A stretch of 64,000 bases of DNA, taken from contig NZ_CP073588.1 of the NCBI RefSeq assembly GCF_021560015.1, positions 2,480,001 through 2,544,000 on the forward strand, read 5' to 3'. The position numbers and the translations under genes are program-made. Of the stretch, positions 29,462-39,480 are shown one piece after another. The notes under the pieces were generated by a model that did not search any database, was not told where the DNA came from, and was given only the letters and a program-made list of their open reading frames with translations. This DNA is from Shewanella vesiculosa. Lineage in GTDB: Bacteria > Pseudomonadota > Gammaproteobacteria > Enterobacterales > Shewanellaceae. How positions within the stretch are numbered: position 1 is the stretch's first letter; each line of letters begins with the position of its first letter.

Positions 29462-29884
29462 CTATTTAATCGACTCTAGCCATTGGTTAAATGATGATGC
29501 AGGCATAGCGCCCGATTGCTGTGCAACAACTTTGCCTTGTTTAAATACCATCAAGGTTGGAATAGAGCGAATATTGAATTGGGCAGCGAGAGCTTGTTGC
29601 TCTTCTGTGTTGAGTTTGCCGAAACGAAATTTGGGTTCCCATTTTTTAGCTGCTTGAGTAAATACTGGGGCAAAGTTTTTACACGGACCACACCAGCTAG
29701 CCCAAAAGTCGACCACCAGTGGCAGTTCTGATTTATTAGCATGGTAACTAAAATTTGCGGCAGTTAGTGTTATCGGCTCACCCACAAATAGGCTCTGTTT
29801 GCACTTTCCACAAGTGGGTTGTTGTTCAAGACGTTCTTCAGGGACGCGATTTAAGGTATCGCAATGGGGACAGGCTATTATCAT
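29462..29884 (-). CDS. trxC: Thioredoxin 2 (TrxC)
   Basis: A 140-residue thioredoxin with the N-terminal zinc-binding region of TrxC (CPHC near residue 5 and CGKC near 25) and the redox site FWASWCGPCKNFAP in the thioredoxin fold; the cis-Pro is in IRSIPTLMVF. It reduces protein disulfides in the cytosol and its zinc module makes it responsive to oxidative stress. It is intact. Its last bases are duplicated about 700 bp away. Confidence 0.93.
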   Translation of the reverse strand: MIIACPHCDTLNRVPEERLEQQPTCGKCKQSLFVGEPITLTAANFSYHANKSELPLVVDFWASWCGPCKNFAPVFTQAAKKWEPKFRFGKLNTEEQQALAAQFNIRSIPTLMVFKQGKVVAQQSGAMPASSFNQWLESIK

Positions 29885-30473
29885 GATTAGACCTCATCAA
29901 CTTCATTATTGAGACTATTAAATCATAAACCTAGATGGTGTGTTAAACGAATAATCGTTTTAATTTATTATTGCCTGCGGCCACCAACACTTAACATCGC
30001 AAGGTTCCATCCAACAAAGCCAAAAGGGGAGTAACAGCAATGCCTTCATTACTTTTTATAAACAATCACGAAGAATAGCAATTGGTTTACTTTTGCTCTA
30101 ATGGGGCCAAGCGCGACGACTTTAGTGGCTGCAGGCATACCATTGCACTGGTTTTTTAGTGAAGTACATTTTTCCGATGACCGATTTCTGTGATAAATTG
30201 AGTCACGATCAACCTTTTTATGTGTTTAAAACTTATTATGTTGAATAATTAATATTGACAATTCACTGTTTTCATTAAGATGAAAAGCCTTATATCTTGA
30301 TGACTTTAATTACAATATATCGACCTAATGCCAATCCAACACCGCTAACCTATTGACACTTTTCAAAAAATTGACGCTTGCAAACGCAGTTATACTCGAT
30401 AAAATGAGCTAGTATTTAAGATAATCGCTGTTTTTTACAACAACGTTATCCTCAAATTTACAAAAGGCTCATC
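29885..30473. other. Intergenic region of about 590 bp with a dispersed repeat
   Basis: The part near 29972-30030 (GCCTGCGGCCACC, then AACATCGCAAGGTTCC, then CAAAAGGGG) parallels elements at about 26460-26550. The rest is AT-rich. A short open stretch (about 30130-30250, reading TDFCDKLSHDQPFYVFK in one frame) looks protein-like but lacks a start and any recognised homologue. The right end should hold the promoter of the DUF4382 gene. Confidence 0.45.
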
Positions 30474-31496
30474 ATGAAAACAGTTAATACACTTATTGCA
30501 CTCTCCCTCTCCAGTTTGCTTGCCGCTTGTGGTGGAAGTGACGACGCCACAACTGCGCCGCAAATGGGAGTATTCAGCTTAGGCGTCTCAGATAATCCAA
30601 GTGACGCAAAAGATGTGACGATCGCTTTTAAACAAGTGGTATTGAAAAATGATGCTGGCAGTATTTCATTTGACGTGTCTGACAATGGCGCATTAAAACA
30701 AGTCAACTTACTTGAATTTCAAGGCACCGCAGTTGAAACCTTAGTGAGTGGCCAGAGTATCCCTGTCGGCGAATACCAAATGTGTATTTACATGCAAAGA
30801 AGTGAAACGCCAAATGCCGATAGCTCTTATGTGAAAACCTTAGATGATAATCTCCATGGCCTGACAACCAACAGCAATGGATCATGTGGCGGTGTGGGAG
30901 CGGATGATACCGATACAGGGCGTTTATTTTTTAATAAAACCTTCACTATCGCTGCCGGTGTAAACAGCTTTGTGGCCGAATTTGATCTAAACAGTGGCTT
31001 ACAAGACCCTCACGGAAATAAAGACTACTGGACTTTAAAGCCAACGTCTGTGCAGTTATATAACAATGCTGAAGTCGGCGCCATTAAGGGTAATATCCCC
31101 GCAGACCTGACAACACAATGTGAAACGGCTGCCGGTGGCAGTATCTTTAGCCAGGCAGTCTATTTATATTCCGATGCAGTCGCTATCGACAACATGAGCG
31201 ATTTCAGAAGTGAGGCCGTTGTCGCCCCAATAACGGCACCGATTGCAGCCGCTAGAGTCAATGACATTACTGACCAAAACAATCAAGTTATTGGTCAAGG
31301 TTATGAATTTGGTTTTGTCGTTGCAGGTAGCTACAGCGTGGGTTACACCTGTGTCGCTCAAAATGACGATCCGGATGCCAATAATACCCCAGATGAGATT
31401 GACCAGCCTTTCTTAATTTATGCCGACAAACAAGCTGTGGTAGTGACCAATGGCACCGTCGCCAATGGCGATTTTGCTGACCAACTTATCCCATAG
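30474..31496 (+). CDS. DUF4382 domain lipoprotein
   Basis: A 340-residue predicted outer-membrane or periplasmic lipoprotein. The signal ends with a clear lipobox (SSLLAACGGS, Cys at about 19). The N-terminal half matches DUF4382 (FSLGVSDNPSDAKDVTIAFK, LLEFQGTAVETLVSG, PVGEYQMCIYM), a beta-sandwich family of unknown function found in marine bacteria; the C-terminal half resembles carboxypeptidase-regulatory-like strands (AARVNDITDQNNQVIGQGYE). It is monocistronic and followed by an exceptional 25-bp hairpin. Confidence 0.82.
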   Translation: MKTVNTLIALSLSSLLAACGGSDDATTAPQMGVFSLGVSDNPSDAKDVTIAFKQVVLKNDAGSISFDVSDNGALKQVNLLEFQGTAVETLVSGQSIPVGEYQMCIYMQRSETPNADSSYVKTLDDNLHGLTTNSNGSCGGVGADDTDTGRLFFNKTFTIAAGVNSFVAEFDLNSGLQDPHGNKDYWTLKPTSVQLYNNAEVGAIKGNIPADLTTQCETAAGGSIFSQAVYLYSDAVAIDNMSDFRSEAVVAPITAPIAAARVNDITDQNNQVIGQGYEFGFVVAGSYSVGYTCVAQNDDPDANNTPDEIDQPFLIYADKQAVVVTNGTVANGDFADQLIP

Positions 31497-31518
31497 ATTG
31501 AAGAAAGCATTTTAACTC

Positions 31519-31579
31519 GTTAAAGCTCTCACAAACCAAGGTGCCCATTATGGACACCTTGGTTTGTGAGAGCTTTAAC
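31519..31579. terminator. Very long perfect inverted repeat (25-bp stem) after the DUF4382 gene
   Basis: Arms 31519-31543 and 31555-31579 are exact reverse complements over 25 bp (left arm begins GTTAAAGCTCTCACAA) around an 11-base loop. It starts 23 bp after the stop codon. The stem is far longer than ordinary terminators and lacks a following T tract (TTAGAATAAT). It may be a bidirectional terminator or mRNA-stabilising hairpin, or the trace of a mobile palindromic element. Confidence 0.75.
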
Positions 31580-31783
31580 TTAGAATAATAAACATTTGTT
31601 ATACCCGTTCCACTTCCGCTAGTAAGCAAAGATCTGAGCGCTCTTCGCCTACTTAACTTGGTACTTAGGATGAGGGATTAGCTGACAAATATAAAATATA
31701 CATATCGCCTACTTATGTTATTTATTTGTGCCAAAATATTAACAAGGCAATCGTCATGACCTATAACACATAGTGATATTATT

Positions 31784-34504
31784 TTGTTAAAGCCAATTAA
31801 AAATAACTTCCATATCTACTTTGCTATTACACTCTACGTAATATGGGTAGTCATTTTTTCTGCAATCAATTATTTCAAAGAAAAACAGCATCTCTATGCT
31901 GAGCTAGATCAACAACTAGAAAACGCGGCCTTAATGATTCCTTCTATTCTCCCCAAGGATTTTCATCGTAAGGATATGCGCAAAAAAGATATTTCTAAAC
32001 AACAAGATAATGCGATTACCTTAGCGCTAACAGAATATACTCAGCGCACTGATATTGTTTATCTCTATACGCTGATCTTGCGAGATAATAAAATTTTCTA
32101 CACTTCTTCAAGTGCCTCTGATGCTGAGCTAAAATCCAATAAGTTTGCGTTTAACTATTTTGAATATTATGACGATGCGGCATCAGTGATTCCGGCTATA
32201 TTTGAACAAAATCAGAGTCAAATCCATGAAATTAGTGATAAATGGGGTAAATTCCGTAGTATTTTTATACCGGTTAACGCCGATGATGGTAGCGTATATA
32301 TTTTGGGTGCTGATATTTCAATTGGCCATATTGACACACTATTAAATGAAGCCTTATATTCTAATTTAATGATCTCGGCGTTATTTTTATTATTTGCCTG
32401 CCCCTTAATTATTACCCTTAGTTTGGAGCCTCGTCGACAAGTTAGACTTTTGGCAAAACAAATAGCACAACAAACGTCCAAGCTACTAAAAAGTGAAGCA
32501 AAGTTAGCGTCAATTTTTGAGTATTCCCCAGTGGGTATCATGCATTATGATATTAATGGCGTGATCAAAAAAACCAATAAACATTTTGAAGAAATTCTCC
32601 ACACAGGAAGGGGGACGCTGATTGGTTTTAACATGTTGGAGCGACTCGAAAATCCTGAACTGCTCAGTATGGTGAAACAGTCATTACAAGGCAAAGTGAG
32701 TGTTTTTGAAGGCCCTTATACATCGATATCCGGCAAACGAGTTATGTATTTGCATGCCAACTTTGTCCCACTTTATGCCAATACTGGAGAGTTAGAAGGC
32801 GGGATCGGCGTTTATAATGACATCACTGAAAAACAGCTAAGTACAGAGAATTTAAAAAAACTCTCTATGGTGGTTGAGAACAGTCCTGAGAGTATATTTA
32901 TCACAAATACTCACGGTATGATTGAGTATGTAAACCCTAAGTTTATCGATATAACAGGTTATACACCAGCCGAAGTGCTCGGTAAAAAAGCCAATATATT
33001 CCGATCAAGTGAGACGCCAGATAGTGTTTATAAAATACTTTGGGAAACAATATTAGCAGGTCAACAATGGACAGGAGAATTACAAAATAGTAAGAAAAAT
33101 GGTGAACTATTTTGGACCCAAGTCTGCATTGTCCCCGTCAAAAGTGGTGATGCTATAACCCATTTTATTGGTATTCAAGTAGATGTAACCACTGCCAGAG
33201 TAGCGTCTCAAAAAATAGCTCATCAGGCAACTCACGATATGCTGACAGGGTTGATTAATCGCTATGAATTTGAAAACCTACTTGCGCAAAGCATATTATC
33301 TTCACAACAAGATAAGACGACTCATTCATTAATATTTTTAGACTTGGATCAATTCAAAATTATCAATGATACCTGCGGCCATATGGCCGGAGATGAAATG
33401 CTATGTCAATTAAGCCTGTTGTTGAGTAACCATATTAAACCACAAGACATACTCGCCCGTTTAGGCGGTGATGAGTTTGCTATTTTAATGACACAATGCA
33501 GTCTCGAACAGGCCCAGATCACCGCGCACAATATATTGGAATTAATTGCCAATTTTCAGTTTCTGTGGAAAAAAAATATATTTAGTATCAGTGCCAGTAT
33601 CGGTTTGGCTGAAATTAACAGCCAAACTAAAAATACCAAAGAGATATTAATTTGCGTTGATTCGGCTTGCTATGCTGCTAAGGATTTAGGCCGTAATCGG
33701 ATTCATATCTACCATCATGATGATGAATTATTAGCCAAACGTGACGGTGAATTCCGTTGGGTTCATGAGCTGAAATACGCATTAAATGACAATAGATTTG
33801 AACTCTATGCCCAACCTATCGTGTCGCTTGTCGATCCGGCACAAAAACGCATCTATGAGGTATTACTACGATTGCGTACTCGTAGCGGTGATATTGCTCC
33901 ACCCGGCGCATTTTTACCTGTCGCTGAACGCTATAACTTGTCAGAAGCGATAGACCGTTGGGTCGTTGACCATATATTAATTTGGATGGAACTTCATTAC
34001 CAACATTTAGGCGATATTGATCATTTCGCGATCAACTTGTCTGGCGCATCGCTAGGGAGCCGTACACTACTCAGTCATATAATGCAGCAGATCACATTGC
34101 ATAATTTACCCCCCAGTATGATCAAGTTTGAAATAACAGAAACGGCTGCAATTAGTAATTTACGGGATGCAACTTTATTTATAAAAACATTGCGTGAGTT
34201 TGGTTGTCAGTTTGCACTAGATGATTTTGGCAGTGGTTTATCCTCATTCGCATATTTGAAACACTTACCCGTGTCTACGTTGAAGATCGATGGCATGTTC
34301 GTTAAAGATATTTTGGACGATCCCATTGATGAGGCTATGGTTAAATCAATCAATGATATTGGTCATGTTATGGGAATGAAAACAATTGCTGAATTTGTTG
34401 AAAATGATGCGATTAAACAGCGGCTAAAAGACATGGGTGTAGACTTTGCCCAAGGCTATGGGATCGGCAGACCAGTGCCTATCGACGATATTTTACAACG
34501 CTAA
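31784..34504 (+). CDS. Membrane PAS-GGDEF-EAL protein (c-di-GMP turnover)
   Basis: A 906-residue protein starting at TTG; no ATG is available between it and the in-frame stop at 31757. Order: TM1 at about 10-30, extracytoplasmic sensor at about 31-180, TM2 at about 190-210, two PAS domains (about 240-350 and 360-465), GGDEF (about 485-640) and EAL (about 655-905). The cyclase site LARLGGDEFAIL is intact; the inhibitory I-site is KPQD instead of RxxD. The EAL signature reads EVLLR, keeping the catalytic Glu, and DDFGSG and KIDGMFVKDI are present, so phosphodiesterase activity is likely. Which activity dominates cannot be decided from sequence. Confidence 0.9.
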   Translation: MLKPIKNNFHIYFAITLYVIWVVIFSAINYFKEKQHLYAELDQQLENAALMIPSILPKDFHRKDMRKKDISKQQDNAITLALTEYTQRTDIVYLYTLILRDNKIFYTSSSASDAELKSNKFAFNYFEYYDDAASVIPAIFEQNQSQIHEISDKWGKFRSIFIPVNADDGSVYILGADISIGHIDTLLNEALYSNLMISALFLLFACPLIITLSLEPRRQVRLLAKQIAQQTSKLLKSEAKLASIFEYSPVGIMHYDINGVIKKTNKHFEEILHTGRGTLIGFNMLERLENPELLSMVKQSLQGKVSVFEGPYTSISGKRVMYLHANFVPLYANTGELEGGIGVYNDITEKQLSTENLKKLSMVVENSPESIFITNTHGMIEYVNPKFIDITGYTPAEVLGKKANIFRSSETPDSVYKILWETILAGQQWTGELQNSKKNGELFWTQVCIVPVKSGDAITHFIGIQVDVTTARVASQKIAHQATHDMLTGLINRYEFENLLAQSILSSQQDKTTHSLIFLDLDQFKIINDTCGHMAGDEMLCQLSLLLSNHIKPQDILARLGGDEFAILMTQCSLEQAQITAHNILELIANFQFLWKKNIFSISASIGLAEINSQTKNTKEILICVDSACYAAKDLGRNRIHIYHHDDELLAKRDGEFRWVHELKYALNDNRFELYAQPIVSLVDPAQKRIYEVLLRLRTRSGDIAPPGAFLPVAERYNLSEAIDRWVVDHILIWMELHYQHLGDIDHFAINLSGASLGSRTLLSHIMQQITLHNLPPSMIKFEITETAAISNLRDATLFIKTLREFGCQFALDDFGSGLSSFAYLKHLPVSTLKIDGMFVKDILDDPIDEAMVKSINDIGHVMGMKTIAEFVENDAIKQRLKDMGVDFAQGYGIGRPVPIDDILQR

Positions 34505-34967
34505 AACGCTGTATTTCATTAGTGGGTCGATGAAGCGTATAAGCAAAGCGAGTCAGCCGCGCAAACGTTGGTGGTACATAAATGAATGTGCCGCCTTAGT
34601 TGCCATTGGCGTGATTTAGCTATGAAGTTGAGGTTGTTGAAGACAATAACGCAAGTTCAAACATTGACATCTGGCAAGAGTTAACGCTGGAGAGTCAACA
34701 GTTGAAAGCGTGAACATGTTCACTTTTGGCAATTAATAGGTCATAGGCGATTATAAACTACATTAAAAACTGGATTATTTTCGGCACAATTTTTCACTGC
34801 AGCGATGTGGTTAAATAGTAAGAGACAATGACCTCCACCCTACGTCTATAGTATGGCAAAGCGTCACTTAACGAGTGGCCGCAGAGCATAAAGTCTACAC
34901 AATAAACCTGTATTAAAATCCTGTTCACAAGCGCCAGCGTAATAAAAGTTTAATAACGCAACTGTGA
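34505..34967. other. Intergenic region of about 460 bp
   Basis: No coding frame, tRNA or terminator with T tract was recognised. The only structured element is a perfect 14-bp palindrome GTGAACATGTTCAC at 34710-34723, flanked by AAAGC and TTTTG, which looks like a dimeric regulator site. It is between the stops of convergent genes, where a promoter would not be expected. Confidence 0.45.
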
Positions 34968-36255
34968 TTAAACCTTAAGTCGCCAAGTATCAAAGGTTTC
35001 TCGGCAAAGCTGCTCTCTAAACTTAGGGTGGGCGATATCAATCAGTGCTCGGGCTCGCTCGCGTAACGATTTACCGCGTAAATAAGCGGTTCCATACTCG
35101 GTGACAATATAATGCACATGCGCACGAGTGGTTACTACGCCAGCCCCTGGCGATAATACTGTGCTAATTCGTGACACAGTGCCATTAGCTGCTGTGCTGG
35201 GTAATGCAATGACAGATCGCCCTCCTTCAGATAACCCTGCCCCTCGGATAAAGTCCATCTGGCCGCCTACGCCTGAATAAATTTGTGTCCCTAATGAATC
35301 AGCACACACTTGGCCTGAAATATCGACCTGTAACGCTGAGTTTATTGCCATCACATTGGGGTTTTTACGGATAATAGCCGTGTCATTAACCTGCTCAATA
35401 TCCATGAATATTACCGAAGGGTTGTCATCTACAAAATCATAAAGTCGTTGGCTACCCAATGCAAAGCCTGTCACAGTCTTGCCGGGATGAACTTTCTTAC
35501 GACTATTGTTTATCACTCCAAGTTCAATCAGATTAAGCACCCCATCAGAGAAAAGCTCTGTGTGTACGCCCAAATCTTTATGTGCGGTTAAACATGCCAG
35601 CACAGCATCAGGGATCGCACCTATACCCATCTGTAAGCAAGCACCATCACCTACCAGTTTTGCCACATGTTGGCCGATGGCCAGGCTGATTGCATCGCTT
35701 GGAGCGAATAAATGTTGTGGTAACGGCATGCTCTCCTCATACACTGCGGCCAACTTATTATAATGAATAAAGCCATCACCATGAGTACGAGGCATCATAG
35801 GGTTAATATGAGCAATGATTTTACCCGCCATTTGGCAAGCCGCTAGCGTTGCCTCGACCGATATGCCTAAAGAACAGATACCGTGTTTATCCGGTGGAGA
35901 CACTTGGATAATGGCAGTATCGATGTGCTGCTCGCCAGAACGAAACAATTTAGGCACTTCAGAAAGAAAAATGGGCACATAATCGGCATCACCTCCTTGT
36001 AGCAACGACCGCGTGGGTGATCCAGCAAAGAAGCAACGATGGCGAATATGATCCTTTAAACGGGCATCACTTAGCGACTCGGCCCCCTCGGTATGTAACT
36101 GCAATAATGTTAAACCATGCTTTGTTAACGCATGTTTGGCTAACGCATCGAGCAGTAATGTGGGGGGTTGCCCCCATAGAGTGAGTCCATAAGGTTTCAC
36201 CATTTTCAATAAATGAAACGGCCTCTAATGCACTGCTACAAATTATTGGTTTCAT
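34968..36255 (-). pseudogene. Acetyl-CoA hydrolase/transferase (4-hydroxybutyrate CoA-transferase-like), single frameshift
   Basis: A CoA-transferase family I enzyme. The start frame from 36255 gives CSSALEAVSFIENGETLW and then breaks at a C6 run (GGGGGG at 36162-36167 on the plus strand). The second frame gives LLLDALAKHALTKHGLTLLQ and the rest. Removing one C restores SMGATPTLLLDALAKH and a 428-residue protein, the usual length. Conserved features include LQMGIGAIPDAVL, the Glu-bearing GVHTELFSDGV (the Glu that forms the covalent CoA thioester in this family) and GGQMDFIRGA. It would move CoA between acetyl-CoA and another acid; the acceptor is not known. An assembly indel is likely. Confidence 0.83.
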
Positions 36256-36813
36256 TAATATTACTCAACATAATGACGCTATTGTGATGTCAGGGCCAAG
36301 CTAACGCTTTACATAGTGTTAACGAAGCTAAGGTTTAGCTCAAGCATAGAGTTAAGTAAATGAGACATAGATACATTAGGAATGATCAAATCATTGCTAT
36401 GGGAGAATTGAGCCTGAAAGTAACATTGAGGACAGTCTCGAACAAGCCACAGAACCAGCATGTGCAGCGATTAAACCACGTCTATTCGGGGGGATTGAAT
36501 GCTGCCTCTTCTGGCAATACAAGGTCAAGCTTGCGATCGTAAACTGTTGATACCTTCTCCAAAGACAAAACGGAATTACGACTCAAAAAAACCAGCAAGG
36601 TGAATTAACAGTAATAAGATGATTTATCGCCACTAAGTTAAATAATCATTAAAATACTGACTTTTACTTGAGGAAATATTAATATATCTGGTCTACAGTT
36701 TTGATACAAAACTGATCTATTGCGTCAATTATTACGTACCAGTACACATTAAACCTGCCTATTAAGCTAATTCATCTCAATAACTTAATTAATAACTCTT
36801 ATTGGAAATCTAT
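36256..36813. other. Intergenic region of about 560 bp
   Basis: Divergent gap that should hold promoters for the CoA-transferase (leftward) and the chemoreceptor (rightward). A 60-residue plus frame at 36360-36542 lacks a ribosome-binding site and has an arbitrary composition. No RNA gene, repeat or hairpin stands out. Confidence 0.45.
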
Positions 36814-38136
36814 ATGTTGATGTTTAATGGTCGTTTAAAGCAAGAAAATGAACAATTAAAAGAAGAATTGTTTTCCATGCAGCAAGTCAGAAAAAGTCTC
36901 GATAGTGAGATGATATCAATGACACTGGCTGCTGATGGCAAAGTGACTGAAGTAAATCAACACTTTATTAATGACATGTTGTTTCAGCAACACTCTCCCG
37001 TTGGACAACAGTTAATTGATATGGTGCCCCAACGTGCTAGAGGAACAGCTCATTACAAGTCAATGTGTACTGCGATAAAACAGTCGCAACATTGGGCTGG
37101 CGCACTGCAAATAATTAAAGGTAATGGTAAAGAGGCTTGGCTAAGGGCAATTTTACAGCCGGTAAAAAAGAGCAACGGAGAAGTAAAATATTTTTCGATA
37201 TACGCCAATGATCTTACCCGCACGATTGAAACCTCAAAAGAGCATGAGGATTTAATCCAAGCTTTACAACGCTCTACTGCGGTTATTGAGTTTGATTTAG
37301 ATGGCACTGTGTTAACAGCAAATGATAATTTTTTAAATGCCATGGGCTACAAAAAAAACCAACTTGTCGGTAAGCATCACAAAATTTTCTGTGAACCGCA
37401 GGAGTATAACTCCACCGAATATCAACATTTTTGGGAAAAACTTCGTAACGGAAATTTTGTTGCAGATCGCTTTAAACGTGTTGATAGCTATGGCAGAGTT
37501 GTTTGGTTAGAAGCCTCCTACAACCCGATTTTCGACAGCTATAATAAGCTGTATAAAGTGGTTAAATTTGCGACTGTCATTACAGACCAAGTCAACCGTG
37601 AACAGGCAATATCAGAAGCGGCCGATATCGCTTACAGCACCTCTCAACAAACCGATATTACAGCACAAAGAGGTAATAAAGTGTTGTTAGAGATGGTTGA
37701 GGTCATGAACAAGTTAGCGTTACAAATGAACGCCGCAGCCCAAGGAATTGAAGATTTAGATAAACAGTCGCAAATGATTGGGGCACTGGTGCAAAGTATC
37801 AGTGGTATCGCCGACCAAACGAATCTACTGGCATTAAATGCCGCGATTGAGGCGGCTCGCGCTGGCGAACAAGGCCGAGGTTTTGCAGTGGTTGCCGATG
37901 AAGTTAGACAGCTGGCTTCCCGCACCAGCAAGGCTACCGAAGAAATCGTTGAGGTAGTGTCTAAAAACAAAAAACTCACTGAAAATGCCGTTAGCATGAT
38001 TGAGGCGGGGAAAAAACAAGCACTACAAGGATTAACTCTGTCTACCCAATCTGGAGAGGTGATGTCAGAAATTCAAGATGGGGCACAAAAGGTTGTTAAT
38101 GCGGTTGGTCAGTTTGCCAATCAACTTAATACTTAA
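36814..38136 (+). CDS. Soluble methyl-accepting chemotaxis protein with two PAS domains
   Basis: A 440-residue receptor with no membrane segments. An N-terminal coiled coil ([19 protein letters not shown]) precedes PAS1 (about 30-145) and PAS2 (about 150-265; [40 protein letters not shown]), and a short MA domain has the hairpin tip [20 protein letters not shown]. The layout matches energy-taxis or aerotaxis receptors of the Aer-like/BdlA type, which use heme or FAD in PAS; no heme ligand can be assigned here. GGAAA before the ATG at 36814 supports this start over the TTG at 36802. There is no CheR pentapeptide. Confidence 0.9.
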   Translation: MLMFNGRLKQENEQLKEELFSMQQVRKSLDSEMISMTLAADGKVTEVNQHFINDMLFQQHSPVGQQLIDMVPQRARGTAHYKSMCTAIKQSQHWAGALQIIKGNGKEAWLRAILQPVKKSNGEVKYFSIYANDLTRTIETSKEHEDLIQALQRSTAVIEFDLDGTVLTANDNFLNAMGYKKNQLVGKHHKIFCEPQEYNSTEYQHFWEKLRNGNFVADRFKRVDSYGRVVWLEASYNPIFDSYNKLYKVVKFATVITDQVNREQAISEAADIAYSTSQQTDITAQRGNKVLLEMVEVMNKLALQMNAAAQGIEDLDKQSQMIGALVQSISGIADQTNLLALNAAIEAARAGEQGRGFAVVADEVRQLASRTSKATEEIVEVVSKNKKLTENAVSMIEAGKKQALQGLTLSTQSGEVMSEIQDGAQKVVNAVGQFANQLNT

Positions 38137-38173
38137 TATTAGTTAATTCTATTTCTACGTTTTATACACAAAA

Positions 38174-38206
38174 AGATTGAGGCATTGGTTAATATCTCAA
38201 TCTCTT
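38174..38206 (+). terminator. Hairpin after the soluble chemoreceptor gene
   Basis: 8-bp stem AGATTGAG / CTCAATCT with a 14-base loop, 37 bp after the stop, followed by CTTTGTTAG. Moderate terminator candidate between convergent genes. Confidence 0.5.
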
Positions 38207-38319
38207 TGTTAGTTTAACAATGGCTTTGCAACAGGGTATCCATCAATCATGTCATTTGCTGTTAAACGTTAATTAAGCGCCATGACTAGGTTGAGGACAG
38301 CGTAAGCATCGGGCCTCTA

Positions 38320-39480
38320 TTAGCTTGATACCTCAGTAAGTTGACCTAAGGTAACCGTATTTCGGCCACTATGTTTACTGTGATATAACGCCTCATCGGC
38401 AACTTTAAAAGCGCCATGGATCTGATTATGGGCTGGCAAAACTTGCACCATACCGATACTGATGGTCAGATTAATATTATGGCCATCGATAACAGCCATT
38501 TGCTTCATGACTTGATTACACAGACGGTTAGCAATTTGCTGCGCTACATCTAACTCAATGTTATATAAGATAACAGCAAACTCTTCACCACCAATACGAC
38601 CGATAAGATCGTGGCTTCTGAGTCCTTTAGACATAATGTCAGCTACCGCTTTAAGGGCTATATCGCCAACGTGATGGCCGAATTTATCGTTGATCTCCTT
38701 AAAATGATCAATATCAATCATCATCAACACGACCTTTACCTGCGGGTATTGCAGCCAATGACGTTCAACCTGACTGAAAAAGAATGTGCGATTAGCCAGC
38801 TTAGTCAAACCATCCCGTTGTGATTTGATAGTAAGACTTCGTTCCAGTTTTAAAAATGACAACCATGGCAATAATAAAGCTGTAAGTGTTGTCAATGTAA
38901 CGTGGCTAAGCAGAGTGTATATGGCCTGATCAGGCAAACCACTGTAATTGATGTTATCCCAATGAAAACAAACGAGTGCGGCTTGAACTATCAAAACTAC
39001 ACTGTGCAAAATAAAAATGAACTGCAGTGTTCCTGTGTAGATAGGTTCATTAAATACTGAACGCCTAATAAGCCAGGCACCGGCAATAAATAGCATTGCA
39101 ACACTCAAGGAACCGACTAGGGTAACTAATGCCGGATTATGATAGCTAAAGAATAGTGCCAAAGTCATTAAACAGAGAATGGCGATACTACGCTGGCGTT
39201 TAGCTTTAGTGAAACGAAATCGTGAAAAGCGTATTAACCCAAGTAAGACTAATACAGCTGTGACAATGAGGAAGAAATCAGCAACAAAAAAACTAAAAAA
39301 TGCCGGAACGTCATATCCTCTAGAGACCGAGGCTGAAATGCCAAACACAAAGCAGCCACATGATAGCGCCCAATATTTAAAACACTTGTCTTTAGGTCTG
39401 CGTCGATAAAGTATCGACAGGTAAAAACCAATCAACAAATTGGTGAGTAAAGTAATGACAATCAGCGTGGGTAAATGCAT
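38320..39480 (-). CDS. Membrane-bound diguanylate cyclase (GGDEF)
   Basis: A 386-residue protein: about seven membrane helices in the first 205 residues, then a GGDEF domain. The active-site loop is GRIGGEEFAVIL, the metal-binding Asp is in MMIDIDHFKEINDKFGH, and the inhibitory I-site RSHD is five residues before GGEEF, so it should make c-di-GMP with product inhibition. The N-terminal membrane module is of an unassigned sensor type. Start ATG at 39480. It is convergent with the soluble PAS chemoreceptor and adds to the two other signalling genes in this block. Confidence 0.9.
   Translation of the reverse strand: MHLPTLIVITLLTNLLIGFYLSILYRRRPKDKCFKYWALSCGCFVFGISASVSRGYDVPAFFSFFVADFFLIVTAVLVLLGLIRFSRFRFTKAKRQRSIAILCLMTLALFFSYHNPALVTLVGSLSVAMLFIAGAWLIRRSVFNEPIYTGTLQFIFILHSVVLIVQAALVCFHWDNINYSGLPDQAIYTLLSHVTLTTLTALLLPWLSFLKLERSLTIKSQRDGLTKLANRTFFFSQVERHWLQYPQVKVVLMMIDIDHFKEINDKFGHHVGDIALKAVADIMSKGLRSHDLIGRIGGEEFAVILYNIELDVAQQIANRLCNQVMKQMAVIDGHNINLTISIGMVQVLPAHNQIHGAFKVADEALYHSKHSGRNTVTLGQLTEVSS

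Noticed and set aside
36360..36542. 60-residue plus frame before the soluble chemoreceptor
   Set aside because: No ribosome-binding site and an arbitrary residue composition; nothing recognised.
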